5,518 bases of DNA from positions 1 through 5,518 of the forward strand of contig QFPD01000164.1 in assembly GCA_003248845.1 (NCBI GenBank), written 5' to 3'. The notes beneath the pieces are model-generated. The model had not been told where the DNA came from. It saw only the letters and a list, made by a program, of their open reading frames with translations, and did no database searches. The translations under genes were made by a program, and so were the position numbers. Origin of the DNA: Microbacterium sp. (lineage in GTDB: Bacteria > Actinomycetota > Actinomycetes > Actinomycetales > Microbacteriaceae). This document shows, piece after piece, positions 1 to 5,510 of this stretch (its first letter is position 1; every line of letters begins with the position of its first letter).

Positions 1-935
1 ACCCGCGTCGCGGCCATGACGCCGATGTTCTCGCCGTAGGTCGTCGTCGCCGACCCGCCGAACAGACCCGCGAGCGTGCTCGCGACGCCGTCGGCGGTGA
101 GCGCGCGGCCCGTGTGCCGGTTGATCGTCGGGTCGCCGGTCATCGTCGCGACGCCGCGCACGTGGCCGACGTTCTCAGCGATGAGCACGAGGATGACGGG
201 GAGGAAGATCGGCAGGAGGCTCCACGAGACCGGGTCGCCGAAAGCGGGGAAGTGGAACTCGGGCAGCCCGATCCACGGTGCCGCGCTGATCGCCGTGAAG
301 TCGACCTGGCCCGTCAGGGCAGCCACGACGTAGCCGACGATGACGCCGAGGAAGATCGAGATGCGGCCGAGGAAGCCGCGGAACAGCACGCTGAAGAGGA
401 TGATCGCAGCGAGCGTGACCGTCGCGATGACCGGCTGCAGGGTGAAGTTGTTCCACGCGGCCGGCGCGAGGTTGAGACCGATGAGGGCCACGATCGCGCC
501 CGCGACGACGGGCGGCATGAGCTTTTCGATCCAGCGCGTGCCGACCTTCTGCACGACGAGGCCGACGAGCGCGAGCAGCACACCCGTGACGGCGACGCTC
601 ACCATCGCCTGCGTGATCTGCGCCGTCGTCTCGAGCGTCTTGCCGCCGTTGTAGGCCTGGATCGGCGCGATGAAGGCGAACGACGATCCGAGGTAGCTGG
701 GCAGCTTGTTGCGCGTGAGGAGCAGGAACAGGATCGTGCCGACGCCCGAAAAGAAGAGTGTCGTCGTTACGGGGAAGCCTGTGAGGATCGGAACGAGGAA
801 CGTCGCCCCGAACATCGCGACGACGTGCTGCGCGCCGATCGCGATCGTTCCGGGCCAGCTCAGCCGCTCACCGGGAGCGACGACGGCGCCAGGTGCGACG
901 GTGCGGCCGTCGCCGTGCAGAGTCCAGATGGGCAT
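1..935 (-). CDS. uraA: Uracil permease, NCS2 family (3' end cut by window edge)
   Basis: This encodes an inner-membrane symporter that takes up uracil, probably with protons, feeding pyrimidine salvage. The reverse-complement frame is open from ATG 935 to the window edge, giving 311 complete codons. NCS2 proteins are usually about 430 residues, so roughly the last quarter lies outside. Visible family features are a first membrane helix with Gln-His (QH, residues 36-37), the helix-3 motif LPSYLGSSFAFIAP (78-91), the helix-8 motif LIAENVGH (251-258) and the helix-10 motif TTYGENIGVMAATR (298-311). E254, H258 and E302 correspond by motif to the substrate-site Glu241, His245 and Glu290 of E. coli UraA, which favours uracil over purine transport. 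The start is supported by a GAGGAG Shine-Dalgarno sequence 7 nt upstream. purC lies 76 nt upstream on the same strand. A xanthine/uracil carrier of slightly different specificity cannot be excluded. Confidence 0.9.
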   Translation of the reverse strand, partial: MPIWTLHGDGRTVAPGAVVAPGERLSWPGTIAIGAQHVVAMFGATFLVPILTGFPVTTTLFFSGVGTILFLLLTRNKLPSYLGSSFAFIAPIQAYNGGKTLETTAQITQAMVSVAVTGVLLALVGLVVQKVGTRWIEKLMPPVVAGAIVALIGLNLAPAAWNNFTLQPVIATVTLAAIILFSVLFRGFLGRISIFLGVIVGYVVAALTGQVDFTAISAAPWIGLPEFHFPAFGDPVSWSLLPIFLPVILVLIAENVGHVRGVATMTGDPTINRHTGRALTADGVASTLAGLFGGSATTTYGENIGVMAATR

Positions 936-942
936 GCGGGTG

Positions 943-948
943 CTCCTC
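943..948 (-). promoter_or_regulatory. Shine-Dalgarno sequence of the uracil permease gene
   Basis: On the minus strand GAGGAG lies 7 nt before ATG 935. It is a near-ideal ribosome binding site and fixes the permease start. It sits one base from the end of an inverted repeat (950-973), so a hairpin there could affect its accessibility. Confidence 0.75.
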
Positions 949-949
949 A

Positions 950-973
950 GATCGGCGGGGATATCCGACGATC
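950..973 (-). repeat. Inverted repeat directly upstream of the permease ribosome binding site
   Basis: The minus strand reads GATCGTCGG, six bases, then CCGCCGATC. The 9-bp arms pair at 8 of 9 positions, with a single T/C mismatch. It occupies the non-coding gap between the purC stop (1012) and the permease start (935) and ends one base before the Shine-Dalgarno sequence. It could be an operator or a 5'-UTR hairpin affecting translation. The rest of this 76-nt gap shows no convincing promoter, although TAATCT further upstream is a weak -10 candidate. Function is inference. Confidence 0.45.
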
Positions 974-1011
974 AGATTACCTGGGAGAACGCTGGATGCC
1001 GCGCCGCCGGC

Positions 1012-1902
1012 TCATGCGGCGAGCTTGTCGAGCAGCTCGCGGTACTTTGCGGCGGTGCGCTCCACGATGTCGGTGGGGAGCTCCGGCGGGGTGCCCTGCT
1101 GGTCCCACACGGATGCGAGCCAGTCCCGCACGATCTGCTTGTCGAAGCTGGCCATGCGTGCGGCGGGCGTCTGGCCGGTGGCCCAGGCCGCGGCATCCCA
1201 GTAGCGCGACGAATCGCTCGTGAGCACCTCGTCGGCGAGCGTGAGCGTTCCGTCGGCGTCGGTGCCGAACTCGAACTTCGTATCGGCGAGGATCAGTCCG
1301 TGCGCCTCGGCGATCGCGGCGGCGCGGCGGTAGATCTCCAGCGACGCGTCGCGCAGCTCGGCCGCGCGCTCCGCCCCGACGAGCTCCTCGGCCCGCGTGA
1401 ACGAGATGTTCTCGTCGTGCTCGCCGAGCGGCGCCTTGTAGGCGGGGGTGAAGATCGGCTCGGGCAGTCGGTCGCCGTCCTGCAGTCCCTCCGGCAGCGG
1501 GATGCCGCAGACGGTGCCGTTGGCCCGGTACTCCTTGAACCCCGAGCCGGTGAGGTAGCCGCGCACGACGCACTCGATCGGCAGCATGTCGAGCGACCGC
1601 ACGACCATGGCACGATCGGCGACTGCGGCGGGTGCCGTCTCGCCAGTGAGGTGGTTCGGGATCGCGCGACCGCCGTCGGCGCCCGCGAGCTGATCGAACC
1701 ACCACAGGCTGAGCGCGGTCAGCAGCGCGCCCTTGCCGGGAATGCCGGGGCTCAGCACGTGGTCGAACGCGCTCACCCGATCGCTCGCGACGACGAGCAT
1801 CCGGTCGGCGCTGTTCGGCGCGTCGCCGGACGGACGGTACAGGTCGCGCACCTTGCCCGAGTACACATGGGTCCAGCCGGGCAGATCGAGAGCGTCGGTC
1901 AC
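1012..1902 (-). CDS. purC: Phosphoribosylaminoimidazole-succinocarboxamide synthase (SAICAR synthetase)
   Basis: This cytoplasmic enzyme of de novo purine synthesis joins CAIR and aspartate using ATP to give SAICAR. The 296-residue product matches the longer PurC form found in actinobacteria and yeast. Diagnostic stretches are the nucleotide loop SGKVRD (15-20), PIECVVRGYLTGSG (108-121), GEHDENIS (160-167), LADTKFEFG (205-213) and DEVLTSDSSRYW (224-235). Before HDEN the sequence is FTPAYKAPLG; yeast Ade1 has TPSTKA there, as I recall, so a Tyr replaces a Thr in this segment. I chose GTG 1902 because PurC homology begins with LDLPGWTHVYSGKVRD. A CATAAT box lies six bases before that GTG, which suggests a leaderless transcript. 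An in-frame ATG ten codons upstream (1932) would add residues outside the family alignment. The open frame continues far beyond, to 3024, but this is antisense noise over the dioxygenase gene. The permease gene follows 76 nt downstream. Confidence 0.97.
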   Translation of the reverse strand: MTDALDLPGWTHVYSGKVRDLYRPSGDAPNSADRMLVVASDRVSAFDHVLSPGIPGKGALLTALSLWWFDQLAGADGGRAIPNHLTGETAPAAVADRAMVVRSLDMLPIECVVRGYLTGSGFKEYRANGTVCGIPLPEGLQDGDRLPEPIFTPAYKAPLGEHDENISFTRAEELVGAERAAELRDASLEIYRRAAAIAEAHGLILADTKFEFGTDADGTLTLADEVLTSDSSRYWDAAAWATGQTPAARMASFDKQIVRDWLASVWDQQGTPPELPTDIVERTAAKYRELLDKLAA

Positions 1903-1908
1903 GCCTCC

Positions 1909-1914
1909 ATTATG
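1909..1914 (-). promoter_or_regulatory. Candidate -10 box (CATAAT) for leaderless purC
   Basis: The minus strand reads CATAAT, then GGAGGC, then the purC GTG (1902). CATAAT matches the TATAAT consensus at five of six positions. The six-base distance to the start codon would place transcription initiation on the G of GTG, the arrangement typical of leaderless actinobacterial genes. GGAGG itself is only one base from GTG, too close to be a normal Shine-Dalgarno site. No good -35 hexamer is visible 16-18 nt upstream. Confidence 0.5.
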
Positions 1915-1934
1915 GTCGCCGGTCTCATACATAG

Positions 1935-1946
1935 CCGATTCATCGG
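1935..1946. repeat. Short inverted repeat in the purC/dioxygenase divergent region
   Basis: CCGAT-TC-ATCGG is a perfect 5-bp inverted repeat with a 2-nt spacer. It lies 33-44 nt upstream of the purC start, in its -35 area, and 44-55 nt upstream of the chosen dioxygenase start. Its position suits an operator for either gene. At 5 bp per arm it could also be chance, and I recognise no regulator for it. Confidence 0.3.
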
Positions 1947-1989
1947 TTTGTCCGAGGTGCCGCAGAACTGGTGCTCCGATCCTGAAACC

Positions 1990-2958
1990 ATGATCCCCGA
2001 ACCCGACCACACCCCCGACGGCCCGCGGTACGAAGGGCGGACCCTCGACCGCCCCGACGACGAGGTCGTCGATCAGGGCGCGGGGTTCGACCTGCGCACC
2101 CTCGTCTCGCGGCGCGGCATCCTGGGGATCGCAGGGCTCGGCGTGGGCGCGGTCGCCCTCGCCGCCTGCACGGCGGTGACGGATGCCGCGGCATCCCCCT
2201 CGGCGACCCGGACGGCGACGGCGACTCCGACGCCCACCGCGACGCCCACTCCGACGCCGACCGCGACGACCCCGCTCCCGGCGGGGGAGATCCCCGATGA
2301 GACCGCGGGGCCGTACCCGGGCGACGGCTCCAACGGTCCCGACGTCCTGGCGCAGTCGGGCATCGTCCGCTCGGACCTGCGGACCTCGATCGGGGGCGGG
2401 GCGACCGCCGACGGTGTGCCCCTCACCTTCACTCTTCGTATCACCGACATGGCGAACGGCGATGCCCCGTTCGCTGGCGTCGCCGTCTACGCCTGGCACT
2501 GCGACGCTCAGGGCAACTACTCGATGTACTCGTCGGGCGTGGAGAACGAGACGTATCTGCGCGGCGTGCAGGTGGCAGATGCCTCCGGTCAGGTCACGTT
2601 CACCTCGATCGTCCCCGGGTGCTACAGCGGTCGGTGGCCGCACATCCACTTCGAGGTGTATCCGTCGGTCGACCTGATCACCGACTCGGCGAACGCGATC
2701 TCGACGTCGCAGCTCGCCTTTCCGGAGGAGATGCTCGGAGCCGTGTACGCGCTGCCCGCGTACACCGGCTCGGCTCAGAATCTCGCAGGCGTCTCGCTCG
2801 CGACCGACAACGTGTTCGGCGACGACGGGGGAGCGCTGCAGATCGCGACGGTGACGGGTGACTCGTCGGCGGGCTTCACCGCGATGCTCACGGCGCGCGT
2901 CGACACGAGCACGGCGCCCACGGGCGGATCGATGGGCGGCGGCCCGGGCGGGCGCTGA
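1990..2958 (+). CDS. Exported lipoprotein of the intradiol ring-cleavage dioxygenase superfamily
   Basis: This is a predicted surface-anchored non-haem Fe(III) enzyme that opens catechol-type rings between the two hydroxyls. The 322-residue product has a 40-residue n-region, SRRGILG (40-46) resembling a Tat signal, a hydrophobic core and a lipobox LAAC with Cys60. A Ser/Thr/Pro/Ala linker follows (about 66-97), then the catalytic domain (about 100-305) and a Gly-rich tail. Expected ligands are present: Tyr177 in GNYSMY, Tyr212 in PGCYSGRW, and His218 and His220 in PHIHFEVY. Arg215, three residues before the first His, matches the active-site Arg of protocatechuate dioxygenase. The WHCD and CYSGRWPHIHFEVY style resembles secreted actinobacterial dioxygenases such as Streptomyces SACTE_2871, but I see no carbohydrate-binding module. 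The true substrate is unknown. ATG 1990 lacks a visible Shine-Dalgarno sequence; GTG 1957 and ATG 1912 are in-frame alternatives. The gene diverges from purC and converges on the tfoX-like gene. Confidence 0.88.
   Translation: MIPEPDHTPDGPRYEGRTLDRPDDEVVDQGAGFDLRTLVSRRGILGIAGLGVGAVALAACTAVTDAAASPSATRTATATPTPTATPTPTPTATTPLPAGEIPDETAGPYPGDGSNGPDVLAQSGIVRSDLRTSIGGGATADGVPLTFTLRITDMANGDAPFAGVAVYAWHCDAQGNYSMYSSGVENETYLRGVQVADASGQVTFTSIVPGCYSGRWPHIHFEVYPSVDLITDSANAISTSQLAFPEEMLGAVYALPAYTGSAQNLAGVSLATDNVFGDDGGALQIATVTGDSSAGFTAMLTARVDTSTAPTGGSMGGGPGGR
2212..2271 (+). repeat. Thr/Pro/Ala low-complexity repeat encoding the lipoprotein linker
   Basis: Residues 75-94 of the dioxygenase lipoprotein consist only of Thr, Pro and Ala, encoded by variants of ACG/ACC/ACT, CCG/CCC and GCG. 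The nucleotide pattern is a degenerate tandem array of ACG-GCG, ACG-CCC and ACT-CCG units. Such segments typically act as flexible tethers between a membrane anchor and a folded extracellular domain. The array is prone to length change by slippage, so its size may vary between strains. Confidence 0.75.
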
Positions 2959-2996
2959 CACCCCACCGCGCCCGTCTCGGTCAGTCGCGCGGGGTG
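2959..2996. terminator. Possible shared hairpin between convergent genes
   Basis: CACCCC (2959-2964) plus GCGC (2968-2971) can pair with GCGCGGGGTG (2987-2996). This forms a 10-bp stem with a 3-nt bulge (ACC) and a 15-nt loop. It starts immediately after the dioxygenase stop codon and extends over the last codons of the tfoX-like gene. No U-run follows on either strand, so it is not a classical intrinsic terminator, but U-poor hairpins at convergent gene ends are plausible in GC-rich actinobacteria. Confidence 0.35.
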
Positions 2997-3310
2997 ATCT
3001 CGTCGACGAACGCGAAGGCCTCATCGATCACGGTCGGCCAGAGGTCGGCGGCATCCGCCCCGACGAAGACCCACTCGCGCATCGCGCGCTCGCGCATCGT
3101 CATGCGCTGAGCGCGTCCGCCGCTGTCGAGCTCGGTCACCCGCGCCTCCGGCAGCTTCGCGATGAGTCCACCCTGGTACCCCTGGAAGGCGAACACCTTG
3201 CCCCGGATGCGCAAGCCCGCGCTTCCGAACATCGGGCCGATGTCGACGCCCTCCCGCTGCAGGTAGCGGGAGGCGACCTCGTCGAAGATCTCGTCGGGCG
3301 TTCTCGTCAT
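2981..3310 (-). CDS. TfoX/Sxy N-terminal domain family protein
   Basis: This is a small 109-residue cytoplasmic protein consisting only of the TfoX N-terminal domain. Family features are PMFGSAGLRIRGKVFAF (26-42), GGLIAKLPEARVTEL (47-61) and MREWVFV (77-83), followed by an amphipathic helix ending in DEAFAFVDEI. In gamma-proteobacteria full-length TfoX/Sxy activates competence genes, but stand-alone N-terminal-domain proteins in actinobacteria have no established role, so a competence function should not be assumed. The domain is complete in length. The ATG at 3310 gives the family-typical N-terminus (TPDEIFDEVASRY). Its ribosome binding site is poor: GAGG lies 12 nt upstream. A TATACA box (3347-3342) overlaps the padR promoter on the other strand, so the two divergent genes may share regulation. 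It converges with the dioxygenase gene, 22 nt between stops. Confidence 0.85.
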   Translation of the reverse strand: MTRTPDEIFDEVASRYLQREGVDIGPMFGSAGLRIRGKVFAFQGYQGGLIAKLPEARVTELDSGGRAQRMTMRERAMREWVFVGADAADLWPTVIDEAFAFVDEITPRD

Positions 3311-3343
3311 GCTCGGACGCTACCTCGCGGAGGAGGTTTCGTG

Positions 3344-3349
3344 TATAGT
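3344..3349 (+). promoter_or_regulatory. Candidate -10 box (TATAGT) for padR-MFS operon
   Basis: TATAGT matches TATAAT at five of six positions and lies 29 nt before the GTG start of padR. This implies a transcription start near 3356 and a leader of about 20-25 nt. The -35 position (about 3321-3326) reads TACCTC and is not recognisable. The same bases read on the other strand give TATACA (3347-3342), a possible -10 box for the divergent tfoX-like gene. Confidence 0.55.
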
Positions 3350-3361
3350 CCAGATGGACTA
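3346..3361. promoter_or_regulatory. Candidate PadR operator: perfect 16-bp inverted repeat
   Basis: TAGTCCA-GA-TGGACTA is a perfect 7-bp inverted repeat with a 2-nt spacer. It overlaps the TATAGT -10 box and the predicted transcription start, where a bound dimer would block RNA polymerase. PadR proteins bind dyad-symmetric sites as dimers and commonly repress their own operon, so autoregulation is the simplest reading. It could also repress the divergent tfoX-like gene. The assignment to this PadR is inference from position and symmetry. Confidence 0.7.
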
Positions 3362-3379
3362 ATCGAGATGGAGTAACCG
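3352..3379 (+). repeat. 14-bp tandem repeat spanning operator arm, ribosome binding site and padR start
   Basis: AGATGGACTAATCG (3352-3365) is followed immediately by AGATGGAGTAACCG (3366-3379), matching at 12 of 14 positions. The first copy contains the right arm of the inverted repeat. The second contains the Shine-Dalgarno GGAG (3370-3373, five bases from the start codon) and ends on the first base of GTG. A protein bound to the first unit could therefore recognise a degenerate second site over the ribosome binding region in DNA. Alternatively the repeat is a simple duplication. Confidence 0.6.
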
Positions 3380-3996
3380 TGAAGGATGCCGCCGCCCGCC
3401 TCACCCCGCTCGGGGTGATGGTGCTCGCGCTGCTGCGCGAGGGCGAGATGCATCCGTACGAGATAATCCGGCTCATGCGCCATCGGCACGACGACCGCAT
3501 CGTCTCGGTCACGAACGGCACGGTGTATCACACCGTCGCGCGGCTCGAACGGCAAGGCCTCATCGCCGAGGTCGGCATCGACCGCGACGGCAACCGGCCG
3601 GAGCGTACGACGTATGCGCTGGCGGATGCCGGCGGCGCAGCCGTCGACGAATGGGTGCGGCGCGAACTGCCGGTGCTCGACCACCCGGTCGAGTTCCGCG
3701 TCGCGCTCGCAGAGGCGCACAACCTCGAGCGCGATGAAGTCCTGGCGCTCCTGCGCACGCGGCTCGCCGCGCTCGCGGAGGCGCGCGACTACCACCGCAG
3801 CGGCCGTGCGAAAGCGCTCGCCGCAAGGACCCCCGAGCAGTACCTCATCGAGGTCGACCGGCAGGGTGCGCTTCTGACCGCCGACCATGACTGGCTCGCC
3901 GCATTCCTCGTGCGGTTGAGCTCCCCCGACTTCGTGTGGGGAACACGCGAAGTCGACGACCGCTACTTGGCTCAGCGAGAGGCCGCACGGCGATGA
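3379..3996 (+). CDS. PadR family transcriptional regulator
   Basis: This 205-residue DNA-binding repressor probably controls its own operon, including the exporter gene that follows. The N-terminal winged helix-turn-helix spans about residues 8-90. It includes LTPLGVMVLALL, MHPYEIIRLM, the recognition-helix region NGTVYHTVARLERQGLI (46-62) and the wing with the RTTYALADAG segment (76-85). The C-terminal half (about 100-180) is predicted helical and carries the dimerisation region common to longer PadR proteins (Vir_AT_2-like). GTG 3379 is favoured because GGAG lies five bases upstream and the domain begins eight residues in. The stop overlaps the MFS start as ATGA, showing translational coupling. 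PadR founding members sense phenolic acids, but PadR repressors paired with pumps respond to many compounds, so the ligand here is unknown. A 16-bp inverted repeat in its promoter is the likely binding site. Confidence 0.93.
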   Translation: MKDAAARLTPLGVMVLALLREGEMHPYEIIRLMRHRHDDRIVSVTNGTVYHTVARLERQGLIAEVGIDRDGNRPERTTYALADAGGAAVDEWVRRELPVLDHPVEFRVALAEAHNLERDEVLALLRTRLAALAEARDYHRSGRAKALAARTPEQYLIEVDRQGALLTADHDWLAAFLVRLSSPDFVWGTREVDDRYLAQREAARR

Positions 3997-5510
3997 CCGA
4001 ACCGACCATCACCCCCGGAACCCACACGAACAGCGCTCCCGCGCAGACCCCGGCGCACGGGCCGGGCCACACCCAGCGCAACCCGTGGCCGGCCCTGTGG
4101 GCCCTCGTCATCGGGTTCTTCATGATCCTCGTCGACACGACGATCGTCTCGGTCGCGAACCCCGCGATCAAGGCGGCGCTCGACCCGTCGACGAACAACC
4201 TCGACAACGTCGTGTGGGTGACGTCGGCCTATCTTCTCGCGTACGCGGTGCCGCTGCTCATCACGGGTCGTCTCGGCGACCGGTTCGGCCCCAAGCGCGT
4301 GTACCTCGTCGGCCTCGCGATCTTCACCCTCGCCTCGCTCGCCTGCGGCCTGTCCGGGACGCTCGAGATGCTCATCGTGTTCCGTGCGGCGCAGGGCCTC
4401 GGGGCATCCCTCATGACGCCGCAGACGATGGCCGTCATCACGCGCACCTTCCCGCCGACCCAGCGGGGGGCGGCGATGGGGCTGTGGGGTGCGACGTCGG
4501 GCGTCGCGATGCTCGTCGGACCCCTCGCGGGCGGCTTGCTCGTCGACGCGTTCGGGTGGGAGTGGATCTTCTTCATCAACCTTCCCGTCGGCGTCATCGG
4601 CTTCGTCCTCGCGTGGATGCTCGTGCCCGACCTCGAGACGCACGAGCACCGCTTCGACATCCTGGGCGTCTTCCTCAGCGCGATCGCGCTGTTTCTCATC
4701 GTGTTCGGTCTGCAGGAGGGCGAGCACTACGACTGGGCCGCCTGGGTCTGGACGATGATCGCCTCCGGCATCCTCGTCATGGCGCTGTTCATCTGGCAGC
4801 AGGCGAAGACGAAGAGCGAGCCGCTCGTGCCGCTCGGCCTCTTTCGGGACCGGAACTTCTCCGTCGCCAACTTCGGCATCGCCGCGGTCGGATTCGCCGT
4901 CACCGCGCTGTCGCTGCCGACGATGTTCTACTACCAGCTCGCGCGCGGTCTCACGCCGACCGATTCGGCGCTGCTGCTCATCCCGATGGCGGTGCTCGCG
5001 GGCGTGCTCGCCCCTGTCGCGGGCCGCATCCTCGATCGCGTCGACCCGCGCGTCCTGCTCGTCCCCGGCCTGCTGTTCACCGCGATCGCTCTGTTCTGGT
5101 ACGCGGCGCTCATGAAGCCCGACACCGAGATTTGGATGTTCCTGCTTCCCTCCGCGCTGATGGGCATCGGCCAGGCTGGCATGTGGGGCCCGCTCGCGAC
5201 GACCGCGACGCGCAATCTCGAGCCACGGCAGGCCGGCGCGGGTTCCGGCATCTACAACACGACGCGCGCGATCGGCTCGGTCCTGGGCTCGGCCGCGATC
5301 GCCGCCTTCATGCAGGCGCGGCTCGAGGCGAACCTCCCCGGCGCGGGTGACGCAGGCGGCGACTTCGGATCGGGTCAGCTGCCCGATGTCGTGGTCGGCG
5401 GCTTCTCCGACGCGATGGCGCAGTCGATGCTGCTCCCCGCGTGCGTTCTGCTCGTCGGTGTCGTGGTCGTGCTGTTCATGCAGCGACCCACGCACCTCGT
5501 GAAGCGCTGA
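3993..5510 (+). CDS. DHA2-type (EmrB/QacA) 14-TM MFS exporter
   Basis: This is a proton-driven inner-membrane exporter of drugs or other small toxic compounds. The 505-residue length and about 14 hydrophobic segments fit the DHA2 class. After a polar N-terminus of about 30 residues, helix 1 carries LVDTTIVSVANPAI (46-59), with the family Asp at 48. Motif A is GRLGDRFGPKR (92-102), the helix-4 motif is FRAAQGLGASLMTP (130-143), and antiporter motif C is GVAMLVGPLAGG (170-181). A Gly-rich loop (about 449-462) precedes the last helix, and the protein ends in QRPTHLVKR. ATG 3993 overlaps the padR stop as ATGA and has AGAGG ten bases upstream. The longer in-frame ATG at 3936 lies within padR and is unlikely. 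Co-transcription with padR suggests induction by substrates that release the repressor. Substrates cannot be predicted from sequence. No gene is visible in the last eight bases of the window. Confidence 0.95.
   Translation: MTEPTITPGTHTNSAPAQTPAHGPGHTQRNPWPALWALVIGFFMILVDTTIVSVANPAIKAALDPSTNNLDNVVWVTSAYLLAYAVPLLITGRLGDRFGPKRVYLVGLAIFTLASLACGLSGTLEMLIVFRAAQGLGASLMTPQTMAVITRTFPPTQRGAAMGLWGATSGVAMLVGPLAGGLLVDAFGWEWIFFINLPVGVIGFVLAWMLVPDLETHEHRFDILGVFLSAIALFLIVFGLQEGEHYDWAAWVWTMIASGILVMALFIWQQAKTKSEPLVPLGLFRDRNFSVANFGIAAVGFAVTALSLPTMFYYQLARGLTPTDSALLLIPMAVLAGVLAPVAGRILDRVDPRVLLVPGLLFTAIALFWYAALMKPDTEIWMFLLPSALMGIGQAGMWGPLATTATRNLEPRQAGAGSGIYNTTRAIGSVLGSAAIAAFMQARLEANLPGAGDAGGDFGSGQLPDVVVGGFSDAMAQSMLLPACVLLVGVVVVLFMQRPTHLVKR

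Noticed and set aside
114..1223. Plus-strand 369-residue open frame over the permease
   Set aside because: It is a charged, low-complexity shadow of the permease gene. The minus strand contains exact NCS2 motifs.
706..1989. Long plus-strand open frame fused in front of the dioxygenase
   Set aside because: It runs antisense to purC and the permease and shows no domain-like sequence. The lipoprotein signal at 1990 onward defines the real N-terminus.
1912..1989. Earlier in-frame starts for the dioxygenase (ATG 1912, GTG 1957)
   Set aside because: Neither has a better ribosome binding site, and ATG 1912 would overlap the purC promoter. They remain possible but are less likely than ATG 1990.
2212..2271. 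Repeat array considered as a CRISPR or mobile-element repeat
   Set aside because: The units are coding triplet-pair variants without spacers and lie inside a lipoprotein linker, so this is ordinary low-complexity protein.
1903..3024. Upstream extension of the purC reading frame to give a 670-residue product
   Set aside because: The added part is Arg/Gly/Val-rich antisense translation of the dioxygenase gene. PurC homology begins at the 1902 GTG, and the plus-strand product there has clear domain motifs.
3936..3992. In-frame ATG 19 codons upstream of the MFS start
   Set aside because: It lies inside padR, adds an Arg-rich stretch with no family match, and ignores the ATGA coupling with its own AGAGG at 3978-3982.
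3972..5495. 507-residue minus-strand open frame opposite the MFS gene
   Set aside because: Its composition is highly charged and low in hydrophobics (Arg/Asp/Glu/His), typical of an antisense shadow in GC-rich DNA. The plus strand encodes a convincing transporter.
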